64,000 nucleotides of DNA from Nilaparvata lugens (taxonomy: Eukaryota > Arthropoda > Insecta > Hemiptera > Delphacidae), in the NCBI RefSeq assembly GCF_014356525.2, contig NC_052511.1, positions 47,678,182-47,742,181 of the forward strand. The letters run 5' to 3'. Positions 32,488 to 43,249 of this stretch are shown one piece after another (position 1 is the first letter of the stretch; every line of letters begins with the position of its first letter). The notes beneath the pieces were generated by a model. The model made no database searches. It saw nothing but the letters and a program-made list of their open reading frames with translations, and had not been told where the DNA came from. Position numbers and translations under genes: made by a program.

Positions 32488-33437
32488 TTGACCGAGCGAA
32501 GTGAGGTCTAAGATTCAAGTCGACGGTTTGGCATCTATCTTGATGTTTAAATGTTTGAATGTTTATATGTTGCGCATTTACGGCGAAACGCGGAAATAGA
32601 TTTTCATGAAATTTGACAGGTATGTTTTGTATGTAATTATATTATTTTTCCTACAGTTACGTTGAAAAGTGGCCATTGCTGCACTGATTACAGAACGCAA
32701 AGAATCACTTTTCCGCTCTAGTGCGGGAAAAATTTTTCCTGCACTCCAGATTTGCAACATGGCAACGCAAAATAGTTAGTAGGTTATATGGAGCACCAGT
32801 GCAGCAAAATCAAAATGAAGTTGGTAACTGTGACTGTGGTGCACGTTATAAGAATATTGAGGTGGTGGACAACAGTGGATGACAGCAGTTGACAGCACAC
32901 AGCCATTCAAACACACATACTACATTCTATTTTATTTATTAATAATAAAATTACACAGATATACATTTGATGGATTTCAGGAATTTTACCCATAATTACC
33001 CACTTTTCATATTCAATGGTAACTGTAGGAAAAACTTAATGTGAAATACGTGCGCAAAGTTCCTCTGCTGCACTCAAGAAACCATTCCGCCCTCGCCTAC
33101 GGCTCGGGCGTAAACGTTTCTTTCGGTGCAGCAAACTTTCACTTCACGCACTAGTTGCACAAATAACTATTTTAATTGCGTGTCGACGTATATACAAAGT
33201 TTTTGGAAATTTTGCATTTCAAGGATAATATAAAAGGAAAAAGGAGCCTTCTTGATACGCCATTATTAGAGTAAAAATCAGACTATAGAATTATTCATCA
33301 TAAATCAGCTGACAAGTGATTACACAGATGTGTGGAGAAGCCAGTCTATTGCTGTATTTCCATAAGGTCTATAGTTTCAATCAGGTACTTGTGGATGAGA
33401 ATACTGCGTGAGATCTACTGTTCACAGAGCTACTAGT
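32488..33437 (+). repeat. Family A copy 6, split by module-D''-type insertion
   Basis: Family A runs from TTGACCGAGCGAAGTGAGGT to GACAGGTATGTT (about 32627), then resumes TTTTAATTGCGTGTCGACG at about 33169 and ends GAGCTACTAGT. The 540-bp interruption is listed separately. Confidence 0.83.
32628..33168 (+). repeat. D''-type insertion (~540 bp) with two hairpin modules
   Basis: The first module contains the palindrome GTGCGGGAAAAATTTTTCC followed by TGCAC near 32721. The last module (about 33040-33168) pairs GTGCGCAAAGTTCC with CACTTCACGCAC and has a tip CCCTCGCC-TAC-GGCTCGGGC. The right end is GCACAAATAACTATT, like D' and D2. The two-module order matches family D, but the sequence differs. 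Its interruption of family A shows it moved as a unit. No coding. Confidence 0.7.
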
Positions 33438-33471
33438 GGAGAAATGAATGAATTTAAAGCTCTCAACTGTC

Positions 33472-33844
33472 TAGTGAGGTCCACGTTACAATGGCAGTAA
33501 AGAAAGATACAAGAACAACGTTGCCGAACCTCTGTCTTATCAATGCCTTCTATTGACAGTAGCTGATACAGGTTTATTTATGTAGGCTAATATTAACGGT
33601 TCTTTCTCGTTTAAGATAATCAAATTATATTTTATTAAGCAAGGAATTATATTTTTCATAATTACATAATGTATTCTCATGATTGAGATGGAATATTTTG
33701 TTAATTTATTATTAATTCTACATTGTTGAAAGAAGATCTGGCAAAAGAGAGAAAGAGATAGCACTATCCGCTTTGTTGAATGATAGACAAGGATAGCAAT
33801 ACCATTGCTAATCAAACACTGCCATTATAACGTGGACCTCACTA
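33472..33844 (+). mobile_element. Family C MITE, short subfamily, copy 7 (373 bp)
   Basis: Left TAGTGAGGTCCACGTTACAA, right complement, followed by TA. The left flank reads GTC, so the TA duplication is lost or mutated on that side. The interior is like copies 1 and 8. Confidence 0.85.
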
Positions 33845-33858
33845 TAGATACACTGATA

Positions 33859-34764
33859 ATGGGCCATATGAATAAAGTTGAGCATTTGCTTATACTTCTA
33901 AAATATGGATTATTTGCTTCATTTTCTATGAATAAACGTGAGCAAAACCTTTTGATCATGCTCATCAAAAAAATAGTTTGAGCATTTGCTCAAAAGTAAA
34001 AGCTTTTGCTCAAAATTGTATGAATAAACTAGAGCATTTGCTCAAATTTTGAAGCAGATGCTCCAAAAAAGGTGAGTCTAGTCTAGAGCAGCTTATCACC
34101 TTTTGCTCATAGTAAAATGGCTCAACTAATTCGTTTGAGGAACAGGAAACTATACCAGATACGATCACAACCAATAGTTGAAAACTATAAAACGCTTTTC
34201 AGATTCAACCATGATATATATCACCATTATCCCTACAAAAAAATAAATAAATACAAAATAAAAAAAAATAAAATAAATACAAAAGATACCTGTTATAAAG
34301 ATAGCCATCACAAAATAGGAAATAGGCATTTATGAACATGAAAGTGTAAACGATTATAAGAAGGCTATTGATATTATAAGAATTATTATGCTGAAGATTA
34401 TTATAGAGATGACCTTTTTCCACGCTATTATTCCAAAATTCTAAACTCAACTAACCTAAAACTCTATTCATAAATAGAAAACATTGCAGACGACGCAAAC
34501 ACAAGCGGTGCCCCCTACTTTCATATTTAGCGCTTCTGTGTGCTATAAAAACAAAGTAAGGCTACAAAAGCGAATCAGCTGATGAAAAATCTTTAAAATA
34601 CGTGAGCCAGAGTTCAGGAGCATAAGGTAAGAGTATAAAAGGTGAAGCTTATTCATATAAAAATGAGCAAATGCTTTTGCTTCTACCTTTTGCTCATGAG
34701 CAAAACCTTATGCTCCATGCTCTTGCTCATGAGCATTTGCTCTGGTTTTATTCTTATGGGCCAT
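33859..34764. mobile_element. TIR element J (~905 bp)
   Basis: Left end ATGGGCCATATGAATAAAGT, right end TTTTATTCTTATGGGCCAT. The subterminal regions are dense in GAGCATTTGCTC-type words and their complements (33928-34080 and 34661-34745), suggesting repeated binding sites near each end as seen in DNA transposons. The middle is AT-rich with no credible frame. The duplication is not clear. Confidence 0.7.
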
Positions 34765-35290
34765 TGAAATTCAATCACACAGCCCTCAACAGCTGGCTAT
34801 CTCACCATTATTCGATCCTCAATGTATCTCTTAACCACCGTGTAGTATAATCATTGAAATCATCCCATCCTGTTGAAATTCAGACTGGAGCTACAGCGCA
34901 AGATTCACTTTAATCTGTCAGGATTGGTTGAATGGGGATAATTGATTTTGTTTACAAGGCGTGCTGAAAGTTTGAAGAAAATATTCTGCTATGGGAACTA
35001 CCGGGGGATTATTGGAGAGTTTAAGATGGAAGTGTGAGATCTGTTGTAGGTTGTAGTTGAAGTAAGGAGGGGTTTTGAAATGAAAAGCTGGCCAATTTGG
35101 GATTGTGCCAAAACACAGTAGAGGAATAGAGGAGGGATGGGGAGAGTATGAGAGAGACAGGGTTGAAGGAGAATGGTAGAAAGAATGAGAAAGAGGAATA
35201 GAAATGGGGTGAGGAGGGAATGAGAAACAGAAATAGATTTAGGAGGTGAAAATGGGAGAAAGGAATGGCTGGAGAAAGAAGTTAGAAAAA
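34765..35290. other. Family Y fragment, then GA-rich sequence
   Basis: Family Y fragment AATCTGTCAGGATTGGTTGA at 34911. From about 35115 the plus strand becomes GA-rich up to family O copy 3. No gene. Confidence 0.45.
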
Positions 35291-35579
35291 GATTGATTGA
35301 TTGATTGATTGAGTACTTTATTTATGTAGATTACAATATATACTGGCTTATACACTTATATACAATAGCTTACAATACAGCAAAATTATAGATGAATTTA
35401 CGTAATATAGACTAAGAAAATAATTATTGAACTGTATATGATATGAAAAAGCATTTGTAATATAATAACTATGGATAATAATTATATTGTTATGCATCTA
35501 CATAAATTGGCTGAGCTTTGGACATATCAATGTCCATTCTTCGGAAAGAATATTGAAAATATCCTCCCCACTAACTCTG
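35291..35579 (-). mobile_element. Family O copy 3
   Basis: Plus strand starts GATTGATTGATTGATTGAGT and ends CCCCACTAACTCTGA. The minus-strand frame SGEDIFNILSEEWTLICPK is present. GA-rich DNA on both sides. A 13-bp piece of the end (CCCACTAACTCTGA) is repeated at 35600. Confidence 0.75.
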
Positions 35580-35754
35580 AATGAGAGAGACAGGGAAATT
35601 CCCACTAACTCTGAGAGTGAGAGAGACAGGGAAATAGAGGAGAATGGTAGAAAGAATAAGAAAGAGGAATAGAAATGGATGAGGAGGGAATGAGAAACAG
35701 AAATAGAGTTTAGAGGTGAAAATGGGAGAAAGGAATGGCTGGAGAAAGAAGTGA

Positions 35755-35885
35755 GAAAAGAAGAAGAAGAAAAATGAAAATAAAAAGAAAGAGAAGAAGA
35801 AGAAGGAAACCACCTTCGGTGAAGTAGAAGAAGAAGAAGGAAAAAATAAGAGTGTAGAATAGAGATAGCTACAACAAGAGAAAAG
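35755..35885. repeat. GAA-rich purine tract
   Basis: AAGAAGAAGAAG-type runs at 35760-35800 and 35826-35846. Low complexity. Confidence 0.8.
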
Positions 35886-35997
35886 AGGAGAGAGATTGGA
35901 AGACAAAGTTATTCAGAGAATTAATTTATTTCGGTTTCAATTCACACGATAGATACGACCCTAAATAGATTGAATCATTTTGTAAACGCTGTTAAGA

Positions 35998-36152
35998 AAT
36001 ATAGTATATTTCGCACCTAGAGCAGAAAATGAGATTTTTCCGGCTCGAAATCGGTTTTCAAGTCCGAGGCCGTAGGCCGAGGACTAGAAAAGACTGAGAC
36101 CCGGAAAAACATTTTTGCCCGTGGTGCGAACGATATTTTTCGCCACACTTGG
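35998..36152 (-). repeat. Family D hairpin module, copy 4
   Basis: TATAGTATATTTCGCACCTA, inner arm, tip GTCCGAGGCC-GTA-GGCCGAGGAC (a perfect stem), then CATTTTTGCCCGTGGTGCGA and CGCCACAC. This is the cleanest example of the GC-rich tip. The sequence after it to about 36260 has other CGGCC words but does not match D1. Confidence 0.75.
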
Positions 36153-36269
36153 ATGTAATGAGCTGGTTTACGTGCGTCATATGGAGGCCGAAAGTGATTG
36201 TTTTCCGACCAGGCCGGTAAAACTTTACGGCCCTAGGGCTGTAAAATGACCTTGAATAACAGCTGATCG

Positions 36270-37120
36270 TGTCCGATCTCACAAAAATCATAGAGAGATA
36301 ATCTCATAATGACTGTAATAATCTATATAATTATGTATCGTGAATCGCGGTATTATGTCTATAAAATATATTTTATAAATTACTGTTTCATAATTTATAT
36401 TTATTATTGTGTTTTTGATATCAAACAATAGAATACGATGATATATCTCCATAGCCTCAACAATATAATGTTGGCTACATTGTCCATTGTCAGAAAGGTA
36501 CGTATCGCAAGTATTTAAAAGTGAAGAATCGAATTTGAATTCAAAGTACAATAATTGTATCAATATTTAAAAGTGAGGTAGAGTACCTAATAATTGTTTC
36601 TTTTTTATTATCGAATTCCACTTCTTAATGCAATACAATCAACAATAATAATAAGCAATACAGCACAGATCTGAAGTTTAAGGTAAGCCTACTGTAAAAC
36701 TCCCTTGACTGAAAAATTCCTAGTAATTTTTCCGTAATTCATTATTAAAACTTTTAGATAATTTTTCTTCAATATTAAATCATATAGAGGAAAACATTAG
36801 GCCCACTCAAGATTGAATCTTCGAATGTTTTCTCTATGATTAACTATTTTCAGAGCAATATTTTGTTGTGAAAATGCCGCAAACCGGCTTCAAATTTGCG
36901 CTATACTCTATTATTATAGTAGCCTACATACCTACGTTATCTGACTTAATTCAGAGTGAAATTTTATTGTGAGACAGATAATAATATTAATTTTAATAAT
37001 AAAGTCATGAGCCAAAGTCTGTTGTACGGTACGCTTTTTAGAAGTGAAGTAAACTTTTTTAGAAGTCTAGTATTACAGTATTACGTGTATGCTAAGTTTA
37101 TCAGTCAGGCATCACGTTCA
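36270..37120. other. Unassigned AT-rich stretch
   Basis: No repeat family or gene recognised. Confidence 0.4.
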
Positions 37121-37124
37121 ACAG

Positions 37125-37230
37125 TAAGGAATGGCCGAGAGCATAAAGGCGTAACACATCAGTCAGAACTCAAATCTCAGTGAATAACAAACATGATCTA
37201 GGTTCGAATCTCGGTCATGATTTTTTTTTT
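37125..37230 (+). tRNA. tRNA-Leu-like relic or SINE head (probably pseudogene)
   Basis: Contains an A-box-like TGGCCGAGAGCATAAAGGCG (37132-37151), GAACTCAAAT where the CAA anticodon loop of tRNA-Leu could lie, and a B-box-like GGTTCGAATCTC (37201-37212), followed by T10 (37221-37230), a Pol III terminator. Pairing in the acceptor and T stems is poor and the spacing between boxes is long. I take it as a decayed class II tRNA or a tRNA-derived SINE start, not a working tRNA. Confidence 0.45.
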
Positions 37231-37412
37231 GTCGATGAATTTCGACTTTTATTACCTATTTTTTTATTAGTTACCGTAATTTAAATTTCAATCAATTTTT
37301 AGATATATTTTGAGACAAAACTGTGAAATATGCAATTATATTAATTTTTCATCACATTATTTCAAAATAGTAATGAAAATTCTATTCATCCATCTATCCA
37401 TGATATTGCACC

Positions 37413-37433
37413 GGGCGCAAAGCTCGCGCCTAA
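37413..37433 (+). mobile_element. Candidate Helitron 3' end (hairpin plus CTAA)
   Basis: GGCGCAAAGCTCGCGCC forms a hairpin with a 5-bp GC stem and is followed immediately by TAA then T, giving a hairpin-CTAA|T end. No matching 5' end was found upstream. Confidence 0.4.
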
Positions 37434-37582
37434 TATTATAGTATAAAAATATGGTCATTATTGTAAATTATTAATTAGTAATATTGAAATTAATTGACAG
37501 TAAAAGTTGTCATAACCAAGATTCAACTATCAAAATAGGCTGTTTGAATTTTATTTATTTTTAATTTCTTATAATTGGGAAG

Positions 37583-38206
37583 TTTTTTTGGGTGTGGCGA
37601 AAAATAGCGTTCGCACCATGGGCAAAAATGTATTTCCGGCTCTCAATCTTTTCTAGTCCTCGGCCTACGGCCTCGGACTTAAAAACCGATTTCGAGCCGA
37701 AATATCTCATTTTCGCCCTAGGTGCGAAATATACTATTTCGCTACACTACAGGTATTGCTGACAAAGTAAATAAAGAATACTTGTTATCGTACCTACCTC
37801 TTGATTTTAGTGGTAGAAGATTTGCAGTCAGGATTTCAGATTCTTTTAAAATTTCACTTGGAATAACACAGGCGTCGTCATCTTCAAGCATTTTTGAAAA
37901 TTTGGAATGTGCTAATCAACAATAAATAATTGAATAAAACTGGTTGCGATGCGAATTAGTTTGATTCGTAACTCGAACTGAAATCATGGCGACTTCAGCT
38001 GATGAAGAAAGTGGACACTCGCCCGATCTAGTGGATGACTTATTAACTACAGACTTCTATGAGCGGCTGGAAAGAGACAACTTTCTGGCCTAGACCGGAA
38101 AAGAAACCCTTTTCTGACTTCAGACGAGAGTCGTCTGCAAACAAGGTCTCTCAGATCTACGTAGGGACTGGAAAACAGCTGCTTTCTGTGCAGTGTGGCG
38201 AAAATA
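37583..38206. repeat. Family D copy 3, rearranged
   Basis: The right-type hairpin module lies on plus at 37583-37745 (tip CCTCGGCC-TAC-GGCCTCGG). A left-type module lies in reverse at 38052-38206 (ACGAGAGTCGTCTGC, ACGTAGGGACTGGAAAAC, CAGTGTGGCGAAAA). In D1 the two modules are head to tail, so one of them is inverted here. The 300 bp between is unassigned. Confidence 0.65.
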
Positions 38207-38339
38207 TGTTTTCAAACATTCAGAAAGACAATACCAGTTTATGAACACGAATACATCAATCAAACCGTTGTAGACGGAACAATATTGTTTCAAATAACAT
38301 AAAACAATTATTTTCAACTTATTTTAGTGAGTAAAACTT

Positions 38340-38470
38340 GAGCATTCCTTATATCATCAAAACTTCCCATTGCAAATGATGCTGACACTTTGAGACCGTC
38401 AGCATTAGTTGGATATAAATCTTTGATGTTATATTTAAGGAATGATGACAGTATGAGGTGAATTTGACGA
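38340..38470. repeat. Family Y short repeat
   Basis: Reverse orientation: ATCATCAAAACTTCCCATTG with ATGCTGACAC, plus a second weaker piece near 38450. Confidence 0.4.
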
Positions 38471-38624
38471 ACAAAGAAAACACGGATACGACTCGAAATT
38501 GTAATTAATTTAGTTGAAAAGTGTGTTGTTTACTGGTGATGGATAGATGACAAGACATAGCATGTCTGTTTTGGAACAACGGCCAGGAGTGAGAGGTATG
38601 ATAGAATAGAAGCAGGATGGGAGA

Positions 38625-38798
38625 AGTAGAAGAAGAAGAATAAGAAGGGGATGATGATGGAGGAGAAGAAGAATAAGAAAGAGGATGATGATGAAGAAGA
38701 AGACGAAGAAGAAGAAGAGAAAGCGACGTTGTGAGCAGCTAATCGAAATAAATTGTTCACACTCTTCTAGCTGTTCAAGTATTGTGGGTGGATGTGTG

Positions 38799-38869
<71 letters not shown>

Positions 38870-39155
38870 TGTGGATGATAGATGAGCTGTTCTGCACAAG
38901 AAAGAGGCCTCCCAAGTGAATTAAAATGGGAGAGAGTGAGGGAGCAATAGGAGAGAGAGAGTAGGAGTGACTGTGGAAGAGATAAAGAGGAGATGTTAGA
39001 GAAGAACGAAAGAAAACTGTGAGAAAAAAAGAAGGAGAAGAGGAAGAAGAAGCAGCAGTACAGTAGGAAGAAGGAGATTGAAGAAGAGCGGCGAAGAAGA
39101 AGAAGAAGAAGAAGAAGAAGAAGAAGAAGAAGAAGAAGAAAAGAAGAAGAAGGTG
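38625..39155. repeat. GAA, GT and GA microsatellites
   Basis: GAAGAAGAAG runs at 38628-38725, (GT)n at 38798-38868, GA-rich at 38925-39000, and (AGA)n at 39095-39140. All frames here are low-complexity. Confidence 0.9.
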
Positions 39156-39306
39156 GAAAAGCAGTATGAAGATAATTAACGAGGCTACGAGGGAGCAAAG
39201 TTCAAGTCAGGGTACTGTTAAGATGACTTTACATACATTTAATGGCTGAAAAAAATCTATATATTTTTTGCATACTCAATCAACAGCCTGTTGTTTCCCT
39301 ACTAAA

Positions 39307-39605
39307 TCCTATATTATTAAACGAGCAAATTCTGTTTTTATGTTTATATATATCAGTATGTGACCGGATCTCGAAAACGGCTCTAACGATTCTCACGAAA
39401 TTTGGAACAAAGTAGTTTTATGATATGGAGATTCGATTGCACTAGGTCTCAACCCTTTGATAACTCGATGAAGGACATCAAAAGGATATAATTATACGTC
39501 CTTGGAAAAACAGTTGGAAATTTTGTCGTCTGTCGATACCGTAATGGAGGAGCGTGGACGAGTGCATGTGTGTGGGATCATCCAGCTGATCTTACGAGAA
39601 GAATA
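39307..39605 (+). mobile_element. Helitron-like 5' end, family N copy 1
   Basis: Starts TCCTATATTATTAAACGAGC after an A, then ATCTCGAAAACGGCTCTAAC and GATTCGATTGCACTAGGTCT. The A|TC start fits Helitron 5' ends. Copies in reverse lie at 43250-43840, 56410-56692 and 63690-63947. The 3' end is not recognised. Confidence 0.6.
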
Positions 39606-39647
39606 ATTCAGTAAGAGAAACTCATTTTCGTTTATTTCTCTTTTTTT

Positions 39648-39778
39648 ACTTTCCTTGCCCTATTACCATAGGTAAGGAAAGTATTGCTTTCCGAAAAAAA
39701 TTAAGGTACCCCAATTTCTAAATTTCTATACGTTTCAAGGTCCCCTGACTCCAAAAAAGTGGTTTTTGGGTATTGGTC

Positions 39779-39822
<44 letters not shown>

Positions 39823-40482
39823 AGTGTATGTGCGTCTGTTTTACTCGATATCTCATCTCCCAATTAACGGAAAGACTTGAAATTTGGAACGTAATGTCCA
39901 TACAATATAAGGATCCGACACGAACAATTTCGATGAAATGCGATTCAAGATGGCGGCTAAAATGGCGAAAATGTTGTCAAAAACAGGGTTTTTCGCGATT
40001 TTCTCGAAAACGGCTCCAACGATTTTGATTAAAGTTATACCTAAAACAGTCATCGATGAGCTCTATCAACTGTCACAAGTCGCATATCTGTAAAAATACC
40101 AGGAACTCCGCCCCATCTATGCAAAGTTTGATTTTAGATTCTCAATTATCAGGCTTCAGATACAATTTAAACGAAGAATTTTGAGTGGAAAAGATTGAGC
40201 ATGAAAATCTCTACAATTAATGTCCAGTAACATTTTCACCTGAAATTGGAAATAAGCTCGAGATTCGAGAAAATGTGATTATCCAGTTGCGAACTGTTGA
40301 TTCTATTAAATGATTCACTATGAAGAGATAGCAGACCTCGTGTGTCTCCAGCGTTATTGCCCTGTCACCAGATGGCTCAAATCTTTGAATAGTAGACTTG
40401 AGATGCGCGGGAACACTAGCGTCACGTGATCAATTTTCATAACGGCAATGAAAGTTGTGTGAGTGGGCCACATCAGATTTTT
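39648..40482 (+). repeat. Family B copy 4, near full length (835 bp)
   Basis: ACTTTCCTTGCCCTATTACC to GGGCCACATCAGATTTTT. The GT tract is short (39784-39820). Shares AAGATGGCGGCTAAAATGGC, CCCATCTATGCAAAGTTTGA and AACACTAGCGTCACGTGATC with copies 1, 5 and 7. This is a good reference copy. Confidence 0.85.
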
Positions 40483-40606
40483 AGAAAATATGTTTACTTC
40501 AGAAAGTCCAAAATAGTAACTAGATGCTTTAATGTAGAATAGTACATTGTATATTGTACAAACATAGTATATCATTCTAAATCGAATCCATAGTATATCA
40601 TCTATT

Positions 40607-40923
40607 CGCTGTGGCTACAGTTACGGTAACCGTAACTCCATTCGCGTTCCGGTAAACATTTGCGCAGGCGCGGCTACCGTTATTTACATGTGCATTGTGG
40701 TGTTGATGGTTTTGGTGACATGGTTATGATAACCTATCGTTTCAATGAAGTTAGTTAGAATAAGTTAGTTGATAATGAAGTAGTTAGTTACTTGGAAATC
40801 ATAACACCAGTGACCAAAAACCACAAGCACCACAATGCACATGTAAATAGCGGTAGCCGCGCATGCTCAAATGTTTACCGGAACTCGATACGAGCTACGG
40901 TTACCGTAACTGTAGCCACAGCG
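40607..40923. mobile_element. Long-TIR foldback element T (~317 bp)
   Basis: The left arm CGCTGTGGCTACAGTTACGG and its complement at the right continue as imperfect arms over roughly 110 bp (ACATGTGCATTGTGGTG against CACCACAATGCACATGT). The flanks TCATCTATT and ATATCTATT may be a diverged 9-bp duplication, which would suit a Mutator-like origin. No coding. Confidence 0.72.
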
Positions 40924-41163
40924 ATATCTATTTGTAATTGATAATGTGTTAGTTTTTTGAAGTGTGAATAAATTGTTATTTTGATGAGTGATAGTAGCTT
41001 AACCTAGATTTTGATTTGGACTGTAGTATAAATTTGAAAAGGGACAGTTTTGGGCATAAGCCTGTTGTGCCTCCTCATATAACTGTAAAAATAATTGTAC
41101 GACTGAGAAAATGAATAAATAAATATTAACTATAAATTCAATCTTTCGTTACAAATTTTCTAC

Positions 41164-41205
41164 GCTTTTACACTCCAGAGCGAAGCTCGGTCCCCCGATA
41201 TTTAT
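41164..41205 (-). repeat. Hairpin repeat end related to family E
   Basis: Reverse strand reads TATCGGGGGACCGAGCTTCG, then CTCTGGAGTG. A matching plus-strand piece lies at 42911-42955 (ATATCGGGGACCGAGCTTGG). The ACCGAGCTTCG motif is shared with E1 and E2, but the sequence beyond differs. Confidence 0.55.
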
Positions 41206-42060
41206 TATATTTATTGCTTAATTCATTCAATAAATAAGTAAATGAATATTAAAGATAGTGCAGCTGCTTATAATTTTACAAAAATAATTAAAATGGTGTT
41301 TTTCTGAGCTGGAGTACTATTAGCAAAGAATTTCCCACCTAATTTATCTTCAAATCGTTATTTGATGACATACCTCTTCTGGTCGATTGGGATCGCTAAC
41401 TCTTTCTCACAAAATGGAGTATGGTGATTTGTCATCGACCAATAGGATTGAAGGGCGTGTGCTAGAAGGAAGCTAGTCGCTTGTGATTGGTGGAAGAGTT
41501 TGTTGTTGATCCTGGTTAGACGTAGTATTGTATTTGTCCGCTAGATGGCAGCTGATCAATGTATGTTCTACAAAAAATAGCAATTGCTTTGTTTCAGTTT
41601 ATTGAAATATTACTACAGTCTCTAAAATAGCGAATGAGAAGGCCTACTTTAGTATTATTTCAATAAATTGAAACAGTTTAAAGCTATGGAACTCCAAAGT
41701 TACTTTAGTTACTTTAAAGAAGAGGAAGAAGTAATTTTTTTAAAGAATTGGTTACTAAGTAACTAAAGTTAGTTTAACTTAGTTACTTCAGTTGAACTCA
41801 GATACTATAATATGCATTCTCAATGCTATTACTCAATTCAAAATCATTCTCTTACTATGTACAAGAATATATCTGAGTTTGTACTGTACTCAATATATTC
41901 TAAATATAATTAGGGAGGATATATGCATCCTAATTTATCATAATTGGGCTGAATTTAGTTACTGTGAATATTTCTAAGAGTATGAGCTACATAAAGAGCT
42001 ACATTACAAGAGTTATGAATATTAAATCATTTTTACTAAACAGTAATATAGCTGTCGACA
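41206..42060. other. Mostly unassigned; small palindrome at 41592-41682
   Basis: GTTTCAGTTTATTGAAATAT and TATTTCAATAAATTGAAACA form arms of a small inverted repeat (41592-41682). A run of AGTTACTTTAGTTACTT words lies at 41695-41795. No gene. Confidence 0.5.
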
Positions 42061-42066
42061 TTACTA

Positions 42067-42437
42067 TAGTGAGGTCCACGTTATAATGGCAGTGTTTGAT
42101 TAGCAATGTTATTGCTATCTTTGTCTATCATTCAATAAAGCGGATAGCGCTGTCTCTTTCTCGCTTTGCTCTGTTGCCAGACCGTCTTTTAGCAATGTAG
42201 AATTATTAATTAATCAACAAAATATTTCATCTCAATGAATAAATTAATTATGAAATTATTGAAAAATATAATTCCTTGTTTGATAAAATATAATCTATTA
42301 TTTCAAACGAGAATGAACAGTAAATATGACATCAATAAACCTTCATCAGCTACCGTCTATAGAAGGCATTGACAAGACAGAGGATCGGCAACGTTTTTTT
42401 CCTATCTTTCTCAACCGCCATTACGTGGACCTCACTA
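42067..42437 (-). mobile_element. Family C MITE, short subfamily, copy 8 (371 bp)
   Basis: TAGTGAGGTCCACGTTATAA on the left; right CCGCCATTACGTGGACC with a 3-bp loss. Flanked by TA (42065-42066) on the left and CA on the right. The interior is in the opposite orientation to copies 1 and 7. Confidence 0.85.
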
Positions 42438-42659
42438 CATATATATTTCCCAGCTATGTTTGTTATTTTATTAGGCTTATATGGTTTGGGAGGATGTATA
42501 TAAGATGAGGAAGGATATAGTAATATAATGAAGGGATTCGCATTGAGACAGTAGTCACGTAGTTTGGGGCAAGTGGGATCTTGGCAAATAATGCAAATTC
42601 AAGATGGCGAACCAACTCAATTCCCTCTCTCATTGTTATTCGTCTCCTGAGAGTCTCGG

Positions 42660-43075
42660 TTCACGAATTGGAAGCAGGAGGAAAAAGAAAAAGAAGAAGA
42701 GGAGTATAGGATGAGTAAAAAGAAAGAGAAGAAGAGAAATAGATGAAGAAGAAGAAAAAGAGGAAGAAGAGGAGTATAGGATGAGTAGGTGGAAGAGAAG
42801 AAAAACGAAAGTAAATGGAATGACTTTAAATTGTCACAACTGCTTATTTAGGGTATAAAATTGATAAATTTGTTTGGGTTGCTTTACATAATATTATTTG
42901 CTTCAAACATAATATCGGGGACCGAGCTTGGCTTTGGAGTATTGCTCTACAATAGCATAACAAATTTATTACGAAAGAAGAAATTATAATAACATTCATA
43001 CAGAAATGTTCTATCTAATCACAGTAAATTGAGATTAATCCCCAGAGGAATGCAAAAATTTCCCTCACAAAGACC
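42660..43075. other. GA-rich tract, then E-related hairpin piece
   Basis: GAAGAGGAGTATAGGATGAG is repeated at 42693 and 42764 in a GA-rich tract. The 42911-42955 piece is described under 41164-41205. No gene. Confidence 0.6.
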
Positions 43076-43076
43076 C

Positions 43077-43206
43077 AGTTGCACAAAATCCGGTTAAATG
43101 TTAACCCTGATTAACTTCACGTGAACCAAATCAGAGAAGACCATTTCAAAAAAATGGATCTACTGGAATTAATCAGGATTGAAAATAACCCGGCTTTTTT
43201 TGCAAC
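43077..43206. mobile_element. Family I MITE, copy 2 (~130 bp)
   Basis: Left AGTTGCACAAAATCCGGTTA; right AACCCGGCTTTTTTTGCAAC. Inner arms CCTGATTAACTTCAC and GAATTAATCAGGA are partly paired. Diverged from copy 1 at 3819. Confidence 0.72.
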
Positions 43207-43249
43207 CGGCACTAAGTACCTGATTACAAAAGTTCAACAGCTGAATCAT

